From Falsiruegeria litorea R37 (GTDB taxonomy: Bacteria; Pseudomonadota; Alphaproteobacteria; Rhodobacterales; Rhodobacteraceae), in contig NZ_FWFO01000001.1 of the NCBI RefSeq assembly GCF_900172225.1, positions 496,001 through 560,000 of the forward strand: 64,000 nucleotides of DNA. The letters run 5' to 3'. A program made the position numbers and the translations under genes. The notes beneath the pieces were generated by a model that made no database searches, had not been told where the DNA came from, and saw only the letters and a program-made list of their open reading frames with translations. How positions within the stretch are numbered: position 1 is the stretch's first letter; each line of letters opens with the position of its first letter. Shown here piece after piece: positions 1-8,379 of the stretch.

Positions 1-1
1 G

Positions 2-826
2 GCTGATGGCCGCGCCGCCATTTTGTCCAAGATCGAAAAGCCTGCGGCGGTCGAGGCGTTCGACGATATCCTTGATGCATCGGACGGGATCATGGTCGCG
101 CGTGGCGATCTGGGGGTCGAACTGCCTGTGGCCGCTGTGCCGCCGATCCAAAAACGTCTGGTGCGCAAATGCCGGGCAGCGGCCAAACCGGTGATCGTGG
201 CGACCCAGATGCTGGAAAGCATGATCGAGAGCCCGATGCCCACCCGGGCCGAGGTTTCAGATGTGGCCACGGCCATCTACGAGGGCACGGATGCCATCAT
301 GCTGAGCGCGGAATCCGCGGCAGGTGGTTATCCGGTCGAGGCCGTTCAAACCATGGACCGTGTCGCGACCGAGGTCGAGGCCGACCCGACCTATGTTCAG
401 ATCATCGCCGCCTCTCGTACCGCCAAGGGGACGACGGTGGCAGACGGCATCGTTGCGGCGGCACGCGAGATCGCCGAGAAAACGGACATCAAGGCGATCT
501 GCTGCTTCACCCAAAGCGGGACAACCGCGCTCAAGACCGCGCGCGAGCGGCCCGGCGTGCCGATTCTGGCGCTGACATCGTTGCGGGGAACGGCGCGGCG
601 CCTGTGTCTGAGCTGGGGCTGCCATTGCGTGATGACGCCCGAGTTGGAGCGGTTCAAAAGCGCCGTGGTCAACGCCGCGCGCGCCGCGCGGGCGGATGGG
701 TTCGCGACTGAAACTGATCAGATCGTTGTGACGGCAGGGGTGCCGTTCAATGTGCCAGGGTCCACGAACATCTTGCGGGTTGCGCCCTGTGATGAACGGC
801 TGATTTACAACACTGATCCGGGCTAA
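2..826 (+). CDS. pyk: Pyruvate kinase, C-terminal part (5' end outside window)
   Basis: Pyruvate kinase transfers phosphate from phosphoenolpyruvate to ADP in the last step of glycolysis. The frame is open from base 2 with no start codon needed, so the gene begins upstream. The visible part contains the SKIEKP stretch with its phosphate-binding lysine, the DGIMVARGDLGVE active-site loop and the TQMLESMI segment. The alpha/beta C-terminal domain follows (FTQSGTTALKTARERP, then VVTAGVPFNVPGSTNIL). The family is usually about 480 residues, so roughly the last 55-60% is present. The stop is TAA at 824-826. A small membrane-protein gene follows 28 bases later. Confidence 0.97.
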   Translation, partial: ADGRAAILSKIEKPAAVEAFDDILDASDGIMVARGDLGVELPVAAVPPIQKRLVRKCRAAAKPVIVATQMLESMIESPMPTRAEVSDVATAIYEGTDAIMLSAESAAGGYPVEAVQTMDRVATEVEADPTYVQIIAASRTAKGTTVADGIVAAAREIAEKTDIKAICCFTQSGTTALKTARERPGVPILALTSLRGTARRLCLSWGCHCVMTPELERFKSAVVNAARAARADGFATETDQIVVTAGVPFNVPGSTNILRVAPCDERLIYNTDPG

Positions 827-854
827 TACGCTCTCTCCAGACGGGGAGCGTGCC

Positions 855-1079
855 ATGGATACCGATCTGATGCTTGTTTTGGGGATGGTCGTAGCCGTCC
901 TGTCGATACCGTCGATGATATCGGCCTACAGTGATGACAGGCCCATTCGTGCCTCGGCGATTGTTCTGTTGATGTCCCTGGGCGCGGTGGTCTATGCCAT
1001 CTTCAGCCATCCGGGCGGTTACACCTTTGAGCAGATACCTGAGGTTTTTTTCGGCGTTGTGGCCCGATTCCTGCCCTGA
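855..1079 (+). CDS. Small hypothetical membrane protein (74 aa)
   Basis: I do not recognise a named family. The protein has two predicted membrane helices, at about residues 3-22 and 33-51, with a short charged loop (SDDRP) between them and a cytoplasmic or periplasmic tail. The ATG at 855 is preceded by GGGGAG at a good spacing, which supports this start. It lies 28 bases after pyk in the same direction and may be co-transcribed with it. Roseobacter genomes often carry such a small membrane protein between pyk and rpmI, but I recall this only loosely. Confidence 0.75.
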   Translation: MDTDLMLVLGMVVAVLSIPSMISAYSDDRPIRASAIVLLMSLGAVVYAIFSHPGGYTFEQIPEVFFGVVARFLP

Positions 1080-1191
1080 CCCTCTTGCCTAAGTGATCCG
1101 ACTTGCGTAAACGGCGCCTCTGACCGCGCGACCGGCTATTTGTGGCATGCCGAGTCGCGTTTGAACCGAACCCGAACTCAAGGAGACGGAA

Positions 1192-1392
1192 ATGCCCAAG
1201 ATGAAGACCAAGTCGAGCGCCAAGAAGCGCTTCAAGGTGACAGCAACCGGTAAGGTCCTGGCGGGCCAGGCCGGCAAGCGCCACGGCATGATCAAGCGGA
1301 CCAAGAAATTTATCCGTGATGCCCGCGGCAACACCACACTTTCTGCCCCCGACGCCAAGATCGTCAAGGGCTACATGCCCTACGATCGCTAA
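1192..1392 (+). CDS. rpmI: 50S ribosomal protein L35
   Basis: Component of the large ribosomal subunit. The 66-residue basic protein has the family signature: start [14 protein letters not shown], core [14 protein letters not shown], end [12 protein letters not shown]. The ATG follows AAGGAGACGGAA, a strong ribosome binding site. rplT follows 15 bases downstream, which is the conserved rpmI-rplT pair; infC is not in the window. The 112-base leader after the preceding gene (1080-1191) probably contains the promoter, but I saw no clear autoregulatory structure there. Confidence 0.98.
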   Translation: MPKMKTKSSAKKRFKVTATGKVLAGQAGKRHGMIKRTKKFIRDARGNTTLSAPDAKIVKGYMPYDR

Positions 1393-1407
1393 GAGGAGAT
1401 CTGAGAT

Positions 1408-1773
1408 ATGTCCCGCGTTAAAGGTGGAACCACGACTCACGCCCGTCACAAGAAGGTCATCAAGGCCGCCAAAGGTTACTATGGCCGCCGCAAGAACACC
1501 TTCAAGGTCGCAACTCAGGCCGTCGACAAGGCGAACCAGTATGCAACTCGCGACCGTAAGCAGCGCAAGCGGAACTTCCGCGCGCTGTGGATCCAGCGCA
1601 TCAACGCCGCCGTCCGTTCGCACGACGAGGCGCTGACATATTCGCGCTTCATCAACGGTCTGAACCTGGCCGGTATCGAAGTGGACCGTAAGGTCCTGGC
1701 CGACCTGGCCGTGCACGAGCCCGACGCGTTCGGTGCCATCGTTGCCAAGGCACAGGCTGCTCTGGCCGCGTAA
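1408..1773 (+). CDS. rplT: 50S ribosomal protein L20
   Basis: Large-subunit protein needed early in 50S assembly; in many bacteria it also represses its own operon by binding mRNA. The 121-residue sequence has the typical MSRVKGG start, the [14 protein letters not shown] helix and the globular end with [20 protein letters not shown]. The start is preceded by GAGGAGATCTGAGAT. It is the second gene of the rpmI-rplT operon and is followed by a rho-independent terminator at 1802-1832. Confidence 0.98.
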   Translation: MSRVKGGTTTHARHKKVIKAAKGYYGRRKNTFKVATQAVDKANQYATRDRKQRKRNFRALWIQRINAAVRSHDEALTYSRFINGLNLAGIEVDRKVLADLAVHEPDAFGAIVAKAQAALAA

Positions 1774-1801
1774 GACGGTAAACGAGCGACAGTGAAAAAT
1801 A

Positions 1802-1832
1802 GGGTCGATCCAACGCGGATCGGCCCTTTTTT
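1802..1832 (+). terminator. Rho-independent terminator of rpmI-rplT
   Basis: A hairpin with arms GGGTCGATC and GATCGGCCC is followed by six T residues. It starts 28 bases after the rplT stop codon. Confidence 0.9.
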
Positions 1833-1911
1833 GGTTCTTGGCGTGAGAGTATGGGCGAGGCATCCAGTGGCACGGGGTGCTCCCGCGCCCGAGCAGACCT
1901 GACTTTGTCAG

Positions 1912-2037
1912 CCCCGCGAACGGCCTTGGGCCGAGCGCCTCGCCTACCGGCTCGGCGCGGTCCAGCCCGTGGCAAAGGCTACGGGCCTAACCGCATCGGG
2001 TGCGGCGCAGTGCCATCCGCCGCGCGCAGCGCGGCGG
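1912..2037. other. Chain of hairpins in the rplT-MFS intergenic region
   Basis: The space between the convergent rplT and MFS genes is not protein-coding but is full of short inverted repeats in series. Examples are GCCGAGC/GCTCGGC, GCCCGTGGC/GCTACGGGC (one wobble), CCGCA/TGCGG, and the perfect CCGCCGCGC-GCA-GCGCGGCGG at 2017-2037. The last lies just before the 51-nt conserved element. Such a run of stems suggests a structured 3' RNA or an extragenic palindromic cluster. No function is known to me. Confidence 0.55.
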
Positions 2038-2040
2038 CCC

Positions 2041-2091
2041 GGCCCAACGGGAGGAGATTTTTCGTCAGAAAAATTGACGACGGGCGGGAGC
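2041..2091 (+). repeat. 51-nt structured repeat element, copy A
   Basis: The element reads GGCCCAACGGGAGGAGAT, then a variable hairpin (arms TTTTTC and GAAAAA around GTCA, the first T shared with the left block), then TTGACGACGGGCGGGAGC. The same outer blocks, identical in all 36 bases, occur at 55018-55068 around a different but also paired hairpin. An upstream hairpin (2017-2037) is a second shared architectural feature. It ends 28 bases before the stop of the convergent MFS gene. The left block contains a Shine-Dalgarno-like GGAGGAG without a start codon nearby. Confidence 0.8.
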
Positions 2092-2118
2092 TCTACCTAG
2101 TTGGGTGAGACACAAAGA

Positions 2119-3315
2119 CTAGTGAGGCCGTCCTTTGGATGGCGCGAGCGGTTTTTGCGTCACCGCCAAGGCCGCGCCCAACATCAGAAGGGCGGATGCC
2201 GTCAGCAGGCTGTCGCCGATGTCTCCGGTGCTGTCCCCGATCAGTCCCGCGCCGATTGGCCCTACGGTTTGCGACACTGCGAACACCACGGTGAACAGGC
2301 TGATTGTAGCGCCCCAGCTGTCTTGCGGCATGTTCTTGCGGGTGAAATTCGTGATCGCGCCCGGCGCCATAAAGACCGACAATCCAAAGACCACAGCAGA
2401 AATCAGCACCCCTACCGCAGTCGGAAAAAAGATTGGCAGAGCAGAGCCGATCGCGATCCCCGTCAGGATCATGGCCAATGGGACACCATTGGCATACCGC
2501 GCGAAAATGGACCGCCAGACAAAAGGTGACAGGGTTATGCAGGCTCCAAGCAGCACCCAAACGCCTGATATCAGCATGACGCTGTAATCGCGTTCTTTCA
2601 TCCAAAGCGCCAGAAACGTCAGATACACGATGTAGCCCAGACCAAACCCGGCGTAGCCGCAGAACTCCCCCAGCATGCGGCGTGCAGGCACAGGGTGGCG
2701 GGTTTCAGGGCCGGGCGTGGGGACTCGGAGCACCTCGCCTGCCCAGATGCTGAGCGGACAGATCGCAAAACTGATCAGGCCGATTCCGATCCAGCTCCAG
2801 GGCCAGGAGGTGGGGCCCATCCATTCAAGCATCAGGGGGAGCGTTGCGCCGCACAAAATGATGCCAAGACCGCCGCCACCGCCAAAGTAGAAGGCTATCG
2901 ACAACGCGTTGCGCTTTGGGTCGTCCTGAAACAGTGCGGCCGCCAGCGCACCCCCAGCCACAAAGGATCCTGCGCCAAAGACGCCGGCCAGAATACGCCA
3001 CAGGCTTTGCGCCCAAAACGACGGATCAAGCCCGGTGGCAAAGAGACAGATGGCGGTCAGTACAACGCCCGAACTGAAAAGCCGCGAAGCACCGACGCGA
3101 CGGATCAGCAAGGCTGTGAACAGCGACCCAAAGACATATCCCAAAGCGTTTGCGGTGTTGAGCCAACCGGCTTCGGCATAGCTCCACCCCTGTGACGATT
3201 TCATGGCGGGCAGGATCAAGCCATAGGCAAATCGGGCAAATCCATTGGTGACGCACACGCCCAGGGCAAGACCCAAAAGGACCAGCCAAGGCCTTGGCGG
3301 GGTTACGATCTGCAT
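2119..3315 (-). CDS. MFS transporter, YbfB/YjiJ type
   Basis: Inner-membrane secondary transporter of about 398 residues with 12 predicted helices. The start MQIVTPPRPWLVLLGLALG is chosen at 3315, because a longer reading adds a polar stretch without an RBS while AAGGAG lies 12-13 bases before this ATG. The first half carries FARFAYGLILPAM and GWSYAEAGWLNTANALGY, which resemble the YbfB/YjiJ family (MFS_4). The substrate cannot be read from the sequence. It is convergent with rplT across the structured repeat and divergent from the Hint-domain gene. Confidence 0.85.
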   Translation of the reverse strand: MQIVTPPRPWLVLLGLALGVCVTNGFARFAYGLILPAMKSSQGWSYAEAGWLNTANALGYVFGSLFTALLIRRVGASRLFSSGVVLTAICLFATGLDPSFWAQSLWRILAGVFGAGSFVAGGALAAALFQDDPKRNALSIAFYFGGGGGLGIILCGATLPLMLEWMGPTSWPWSWIGIGLISFAICPLSIWAGEVLRVPTPGPETRHPVPARRMLGEFCGYAGFGLGYIVYLTFLALWMKERDYSVMLISGVWVLLGACITLSPFVWRSIFARYANGVPLAMILTGIAIGSALPIFFPTAVGVLISAVVFGLSVFMAPGAITNFTRKNMPQDSWGATISLFTVVFAVSQTVGPIGAGLIGDSTGDIGDSLLTASALLMLGAALAVTQKPLAPSKGRPH

Positions 3316-3481
3316 GTCACACGGCCTCTCCTTACGCGGTTCACGCTGAAACAGGCGTTGATTTGAGGCAAGCGGAACGCTGCGCAACATTGCAAATTTG
3401 ATGCGGGGTTCAAAAATAAACCCTATTTTTGCCAGTTTGCCGAACGATAGTAGGATACAGACGCAATTTTGGTGTGACGCC

Positions 3482-4549
3482 GTGGCCCGTATCAGTGAAC
3501 TTCACTACTCCAACGCTTACGCCCGCTCATCGGGTGTATCTGAATTTCTCGAGGTCTCGCTCAGCCCCAGTGAGAACCCCGCTGATTTCACCGTGTCTTT
3601 TTATCAGGCCAACGGCAACGTCGGGATCGAGGTTCGATTGGATGATCCTTGGGTCCAGGTTTCCGTTGATCCGGATAATGGCGAAATCGTCTATGTAATC
3701 TCGGCTGACTTCTTCAACATCAGGCTGACCGACCCCGATGGGGGTGGATCGAACAATTACGAGGCCTATGCGTTGACCAATACCTCGACCAACGAGGTGG
3801 TCGACTTTTACGACATTGGTGGCGGGACGCAGAACATTACGGCCAATAACGGCGCGGCGGCTGGGGCGACTTCGGACAACTTGCCTGTCCTTGTTGGACC
3901 GAATGCCACCACGACTACACTGCAGTTCAACCAGCCCAACCCAGATGTCTTGACCTATGGTACTGTGAATCCCGGCGACTCGGGATTGGCGTGTTTTGTG
4001 GCGGGAACAATGATCGACACGGCCAGCGGGGAACGCCCGGTCGAGATGATCAAGCCCGGTGATTTGGTCATGACGCGTGACGACGGCTTGCAACCCGTGC
4101 GCTGGATCGGATCTAAGACAGTGCGCGGCCATGGACGATTGGCTCCGGTGCGGATCGCGGCAGGGGCATATGGAACAAACCGAGATATCCTGGTTTCGCC
4201 TCAGCATCGCATCCTGGTTTCAGGTTGGGAGGTGGAGCTTTTGTTTGGTGAACCCGAGGTTCTGGTGCCCGCCAAAAGCTTGATCGACGGGCAGAGTGTC
4301 AGTTGGGCGCCGCAAGATATTGTACGTTTCGTGCACATCTTATTTGATGCGCATCAGATCGTGTCGACAGGTGGTCTGGCCAGTGAAAGCTTTTATCCCG
4401 GTCAGTTGGCCCTGAGCGGATTGGAAGACGAGACGGCGCACGAGCTGTTTGCGCTTTTCCCGGAACTGCGTGACACGCCCGAATGTTACGGCGCGCCTGC
4501 GCGTGCAATCCACAGCGGCCCGCAGGCCACATTGTTGCGTCGCGCTTGA
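3482..4549 (+). CDS. Hint-domain protein with N-terminal beta-rich domain
   Basis: The C-terminal half is a Hint (hedgehog/intein) domain of the Hint_2 type. It begins CFVAGTMIDT at about residue 171, with the presumed nucleophile Cys171, and continues with VEMIKPGDLVMT, PVRWIG and SPQHRILVSG. Hint domains carry out self-cleavage at this cysteine. The N-terminal 165 residues (ISELHYSNAYA..., FLEVSLSP, EAYALTN) are beta-rich and acidic and resemble secreted roseobacter proteins. No classical signal peptide is seen. The start is uncertain: GTG at 3482 fits the conserved ISELHYSNA beginning, but the frame is open back to 3398 (TTG/ATG). Confidence 0.8.
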   Translation: MARISELHYSNAYARSSGVSEFLEVSLSPSENPADFTVSFYQANGNVGIEVRLDDPWVQVSVDPDNGEIVYVISADFFNIRLTDPDGGGSNNYEAYALTNTSTNEVVDFYDIGGGTQNITANNGAAAGATSDNLPVLVGPNATTTTLQFNQPNPDVLTYGTVNPGDSGLACFVAGTMIDTASGERPVEMIKPGDLVMTRDDGLQPVRWIGSKTVRGHGRLAPVRIAAGAYGTNRDILVSPQHRILVSGWEVELLFGEPEVLVPAKSLIDGQSVSWAPQDIVRFVHILFDAHQIVSTGGLASESFYPGQLALSGLEDETAHELFALFPELRDTPECYGAPARAIHSGPQATLLRRA

Positions 4550-4615
4550 CGTCCCGCCCTTGCTTTCAGCGGCTGCTGTGATAGCAGGGCAGCAACATGT
4601 GATCAGGGGACCGTC

Positions 4616-5689
4616 ATGGACGATCTTAAGGCAAAATATCTAGGTCAGATCGCCGATGCGGGCGACGAAGCGGCGCTCGAGGCAATCCGCGTCGCCGCCG
4701 TTGGCAAAAAGGGCGAAGTGGCCCTGAAGATGCGCGAATTGGGTAAGATGACGCCCGAGGAACGCCAGGTGGCAGGCCCCGCGCTCAACGCGCTTAAGGA
4801 TGAAATCAACTCGGCATTGGCCGCCAAAAAGGCTGGTCTGGCCGATGCGGCGCTGGACGAGCGTTTGCGCACTGAATGGCTGGATGTGACCCTGCCCGTG
4901 CGCCCACGTCGCCAGGGAACCCTGCATCCAATCAGCCAAGCCAGCGAAGAGCTGACCGCGATTTTTGCCGAAATGGGCTTTGCTGTCGCCGAAGGGCCGC
5001 GGATCGAGACCGATTGGTACAACTTTGACGCGCTGAACATCCCCGGCCACCACCCCGCGCGGGCCGAGATGGACACGTTCTACATGCACCGCGATGAGGG
5101 GGACAACCGCCCGCCGCATGTGCTGCGCACGCATACGTCTCCGGTGCAGATCCGTTCGATGGAGAAAACCGGCGCGCCGATCCGCGTGATCTGCCCCGGT
5201 GGTGTCTACCGCGCCGATTATGACCAGACGCACACGCCGATGTTCCATCAGGTCGAAGGTCTGGCCATCGACAAGGACATTTCGATGGCGAACCTGAAGT
5301 GGGTGCTCGAAGAGTTCGTGAAGGCGTTCTTCGAGGTTGATGGCGTCGACCTACGCTTCCGCGCCTCGCACTTCCCCTTCACCGAGCCGTCGGCCGAGGT
5401 CGACATCCGCTGTTCGTGGGAGGGCGGCACGCTGAAAATTGGTGAAGGCGATGACTGGCTGGAGATTCTGGGCTCGGGCATGGTTCACCCCAAGGTGATC
5501 GCCGCCGGTGGTATTGATCCTGACGAGTATCAGGGCTTTGCCTTTGGCATGGGGATCGACCGGATCGCGATGCTGAAATACGGCATCCCCGACCTGCGTG
5601 CCTTCTTTGAAAGCGACCTGCGCTGGCTGCGGCACTATGGGTTCGCCGCGCTGGACATGCCGAACCTGCATGGTGGTTTGAGCCGCTAG
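4616..5689 (+). CDS. pheS: Phenylalanine-tRNA ligase alpha subunit
   Basis: Catalytic subunit of the (alpha-beta)2 phenylalanyl-tRNA synthetase, which charges tRNA-Phe with phenylalanine. The 357-residue protein has the N-terminal coiled-coil arm (to about residue 85) and the class II core. Core motifs include [13 protein letters not shown], the motif-2 region with [34 protein letters not shown] and motif 3 [14 protein letters not shown]. pheT is not adjacent: three genes and about 2.7 kb lie between. A 98-aa membrane-protein gene starts on the base after the pheS stop. Confidence 0.98.
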   Translation: MDDLKAKYLGQIADAGDEAALEAIRVAAVGKKGEVALKMRELGKMTPEERQVAGPALNALKDEINSALAAKKAGLADAALDERLRTEWLDVTLPVRPRRQGTLHPISQASEELTAIFAEMGFAVAEGPRIETDWYNFDALNIPGHHPARAEMDTFYMHRDEGDNRPPHVLRTHTSPVQIRSMEKTGAPIRVICPGGVYRADYDQTHTPMFHQVEGLAIDKDISMANLKWVLEEFVKAFFEVDGVDLRFRASHFPFTEPSAEVDIRCSWEGGTLKIGEGDDWLEILGSGMVHPKVIAAGGIDPDEYQGFAFGMGIDRIAMLKYGIPDLRAFFESDLRWLRHYGFAALDMPNLHGGLSR

Positions 5690-5986
5690 ATGTATAGCGT
5701 CAGCCACTACATGGCTGTCGTGTACAATTGGATGTTGCGGCACGCAGAAGCGATGCCGCGTTGGAAAGGTCACGCCGTTATCGGCGTGACTTTTGTTCTT
5801 TCTGTAGTCGTTTTGTTGTTCGCGCCGGTTTGGGTGTTCTTGGCCTATTCCGTTTTTGTATGGGGTCCTGTTTCCGTTTTCGCGCATGCGTTCAATTCGG
5901 TTTGGAAAAAACGAGATCAAATTGCGCGGCATCGAAGCGAAGGCGTCTACCGCACCAAAAAACTATTGAAAAACTTCAGAAAGTAG
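5690..5986 (+). CDS. Small hypothetical membrane protein (98 aa) coupled to pheS
   Basis: The ATG directly follows the pheS TAG, so translation is probably coupled. The protein has two hydrophobic helices (about residues 27-45 and 48-66) and a very basic C-terminus (KKRDQIARHRSEG...KKLLKNFRK), which suggests an inner-membrane protein with a positively charged cytoplasmic tail. I do not recognise the family. Its place inside an otherwise conserved pheS-pheT neighbourhood is its main point of interest. Confidence 0.75.
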   Translation: MYSVSHYMAVVYNWMLRHAEAMPRWKGHAVIGVTFVLSVVVLLFAPVWVFLAYSVFVWGPVSVFAHAFNSVWKKRDQIARHRSEGVYRTKKLLKNFRK

Positions 5987-6020
5987 AACGTTTCGCGGCG
6001 CGGAATCAAGGCCGTAGGCC

Positions 6021-6162
6021 GCCGCGCCATCGCTAGACCGCCCGCAAGGGCTGGCGATTTGGATGCGTCACACTTTCCATCAGAACACAGACGGATTTGG
6101 CGGGGATAAAGTGGCTCACACCTCTGTCGCGTCGTCATCCCGCGGTCTGGCGATGGCGCGGC
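6021..6162. repeat. Long inverted repeat bracketing about 100 nt
   Basis: Left arm 6021-6041 and right arm 6142-6162 are reverse complements over 21 bases with one mismatch; the core is CCGCGCCATCGCTAGACC against GGTCTGGCGATGGCGCGG. The 100-nt interior contains no convincing ORF. The element fills most of the gap between the 98-aa gene and the esterase gene. It could be a MITE-like remnant or a structured untranslated RNA. No target-site duplication was obvious. Confidence 0.6.
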
Positions 6163-6218
6163 TTTCGCCCCACAGAGATGTTAAGTGACATGGCCTGCAG
6201 GGCGGGTACGGTCGGGCC

Positions 6219-7025
6219 ATGATCAAACACGCGCTTGCCTGCCTTCTTCTCTCTGCAACCTCAGCCCTGGCCATGGGGCCGTGGAAATCCGACTGCCATG
6301 GGCAGACCGCCTGTGATCTGGGCGAGCGTTCATATCATGTGCTGGAACCTGATGGTTGGGACGGTGAGACGCCCTTGCCGGTGTTGATGCATTTCCATGG
6401 CTGGTCGCGACAGGGTGATCTGGTGGTTCGGCATCAACGGATCGCAGGGCACACGAAACTGCGCGGTGTCTTGTTGGTGGCTCCGAACGGGCGGCACAAA
6501 AGCTGGGATTTCTGGACCTCGGACACCGATGACGTGGGCTTTGGTGATGATGTGCTGGCGGATGTGGCAAAACACTATCCGATCGACCCCGAGCGCATCT
6601 ATGTTTCAGGCTATTCTTATGGCGGAGCGATGGCCTGGCGCTATGCCTGTCAGTCAAAAACGCCGATCGCGGCGCTCATGGGCATTGCAGGCACCATCCG
6701 GCAGACCGAACATTGCCCCACCGCCCCCGCGGAGGTGCGCCATGTGCATGGGCTGCGCGATACGGTGATGGGTTTTCCCTTTGGCCCGGATGGGGACACA
6801 ACCCACCCCGTTGCCCTGTGGCGGGCGCAATACGACTGCGGCGATGCCACGCCCAAGGGGGATTGGAGCGTCGAGCCGTTCCTGACGCTGAGCCGCGTGG
6901 AGTGGACCAGCTGCCAGCAGGGCAAGGTCACTCTGGACACCCATCCGGGCGGGCATTTCATCCCGCACGGTTGGGTTGGGCGCCAGCTGGACGAGTTGCT
7001 GGGGCGTGCGCCGACTTACCCCTGA
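6219..7025 (+). CDS. Secreted alpha/beta-hydrolase, PHB depolymerase/LpqC-like esterase
   Basis: Predicted exported serine esterase. Residues 1-18 form a signal peptide (MIKHALACLLLSATSALA), so mature enzyme should be periplasmic or extracellular. The nucleophile elbow GYSYGG lies at about residue 130 and a probable catalytic His near the end in HPGGHFIPHGW. LPVLMHFHGW is the oxyanion-hole strand. The pattern fits the polyhydroxybutyrate depolymerase/feruloyl-esterase-like family (LpqC). The substrate is not known. Its last 10 bases overlap the convergent gene at 7016. Confidence 0.8.
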   Translation: MIKHALACLLLSATSALAMGPWKSDCHGQTACDLGERSYHVLEPDGWDGETPLPVLMHFHGWSRQGDLVVRHQRIAGHTKLRGVLLVAPNGRHKSWDFWTSDTDDVGFGDDVLADVAKHYPIDPERIYVSGYSYGGAMAWRYACQSKTPIAALMGIAGTIRQTEHCPTAPAEVRHVHGLRDTVMGFPFGPDGDTTHPVALWRAQYDCGDATPKGDWSVEPFLTLSRVEWTSCQQGKVTLDTHPGGHFIPHGWVGRQLDELLGRAPTYP

Positions 7026-8188
7026 GCGCCGATCAATTCACCCACGTCCTTTGGCCTGTCGGGGGCAAGAGACGCATCCTCGGCCAGCCAGTTGGCGCAA
7101 ATCTCTTTCAGGCGATTGATCCGGTTTTCCTTATCCGGGACGATGATTGATTTGAGCTTTTTCTTGACCATCCCGGTCATCAGCCGCCCCATCAATGTGC
7201 CACCCTTGGGGGTGGCAAAGCGGACCTTGACCATCGTGCCATCGCCAACGGACACCAGCTCGTTGGTTTCATACATCGTCAGGCCCATCGGCAGGTTGTA
7301 GCGGCCGGTGACGTATTCACCGGGGCGCCAGTCGATGATTTCAAACGGAAAGATGTCGTCGCCGTGGTGGCAGTGATACATGGTTCCCGGCTCGATCTTG
7401 CCTTTGTTTGCACCCAGCAAATCAACGGCATCGGCCCCCAGCCATTTGGCGCGCATATCGGGCCGGGTGCAGGCTGTAAACGCCGCCGCTGGCGAGACGG
7501 TGACCGGTATGGCCCACTCCTCCATCAACAGCTCTTCGTCGGGTTTGACAAAAACCTGTTCTGACCCGCGCCTGCGTTCCCACGCCTGTTTGAGATCGCG
7601 GACGACATACTCGATCTCTCCGATGTGCTCGATGTCTTCGGTATAAAACTCGTCCTCCGAGAACAGGTCTTTCATGTCCATCTTGCCCAACGCGTCGCAG
7701 GAGATGAGCATGTAGGCGTCCATGCCCGTGCGTTCCTTGACCGTGTTCTTGAGCAGGCGGAAGGCGGTGATGACATCCGTCCCGGCCAGCTCTTGCCGCC
7801 CGCCGGTTTCCTGCACGACACACTCGCCGTGATGCACCACGATTTTTAGCTCCAGCCCATCCACATTGGCGCAGGCCCCGCATCCGCACGAGGTGTTGAT
7901 CTGCATCTTTTCCTTGCTGCGGGCAAAGGCGCAGTAGATCTGTTCGGCAAAGTCGATGATGAACTGTTTGGTCATCACGTCGCTTTCGAAGGCAAAGGCA
8001 AAGACGGCGTCGCCCTGCAGACCTGAAATCGTCAGTGGAGACCGGATCGCGGGCACCAGCGCGCCGAACAATTGTTCAAGGATTCCCTTGGCGTGTGTGA
8101 TCTCTGTTTCTGACATGAATTTCGTGTAGCCGGAGATGTCTGCAATCACAAAGAAGGCCGACTGCGGTCCGGTGTTTTTAGGTGCCAT
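7016..8188 (-). CDS. DUF2652 cyclase-like domain fused to SRPBCC domain
   Basis: A cytoplasmic protein of about 390 residues. The first 200 residues resemble a class III nucleotide cyclase fold (DUF2652): FFVIADISGYTKF with Asp17 and GLQGDAVFAF with Asp60 match the two metal-binding positions. The usual adenine-selecting Lys before the second Asp is Gln, and the downstream Asn is not conserved, so cyclase activity is doubtful. A cysteine pair sits in SCGCGACAN. Residues from about 225 form a SRPBCC/START-like ligand pocket (VSPAAAFTACTRPDMRAKW). The start at 8188 (MAPKNTG) is chosen over a longer reading by its lower-complexity upstream. It lies between pheS and pheT on the opposite strand. 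Confidence 0.8.
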   Translation of the reverse strand: MAPKNTGPQSAFFVIADISGYTKFMSETEITHAKGILEQLFGALVPAIRSPLTISGLQGDAVFAFAFESDVMTKQFIIDFAEQIYCAFARSKEKMQINTSCGCGACANVDGLELKIVVHHGECVVQETGGRQELAGTDVITAFRLLKNTVKERTGMDAYMLISCDALGKMDMKDLFSEDEFYTEDIEHIGEIEYVVRDLKQAWERRRGSEQVFVKPDEELLMEEWAIPVTVSPAAAFTACTRPDMRAKWLGADAVDLLGANKGKIEPGTMYHCHHGDDIFPFEIIDWRPGEYVTGRYNLPMGLTMYETNELVSVGDGTMVKVRFATPKGGTLMGRLMTGMVKKKLKSIIVPDKENRINRLKEICANWLAEDASLAPDRPKDVGELIGAQG

Positions 8189-8379
8189 ATTGATACTCTC
8201 CCAAAGATCAACATCGACAGCATACATACAATTTCGTGAATAGGTCAAAGAATCCTGATTTAGGCATTCGGCCAACGGATTCAGGCAAATTGCCATTGTA
8301 GGCCCTTGTCCCCTTTCCCCATCCTTGCTGATCCGATAAAGCCTGCAGTAACTTTCTGATCAATCGCGGAAGAGACGCA

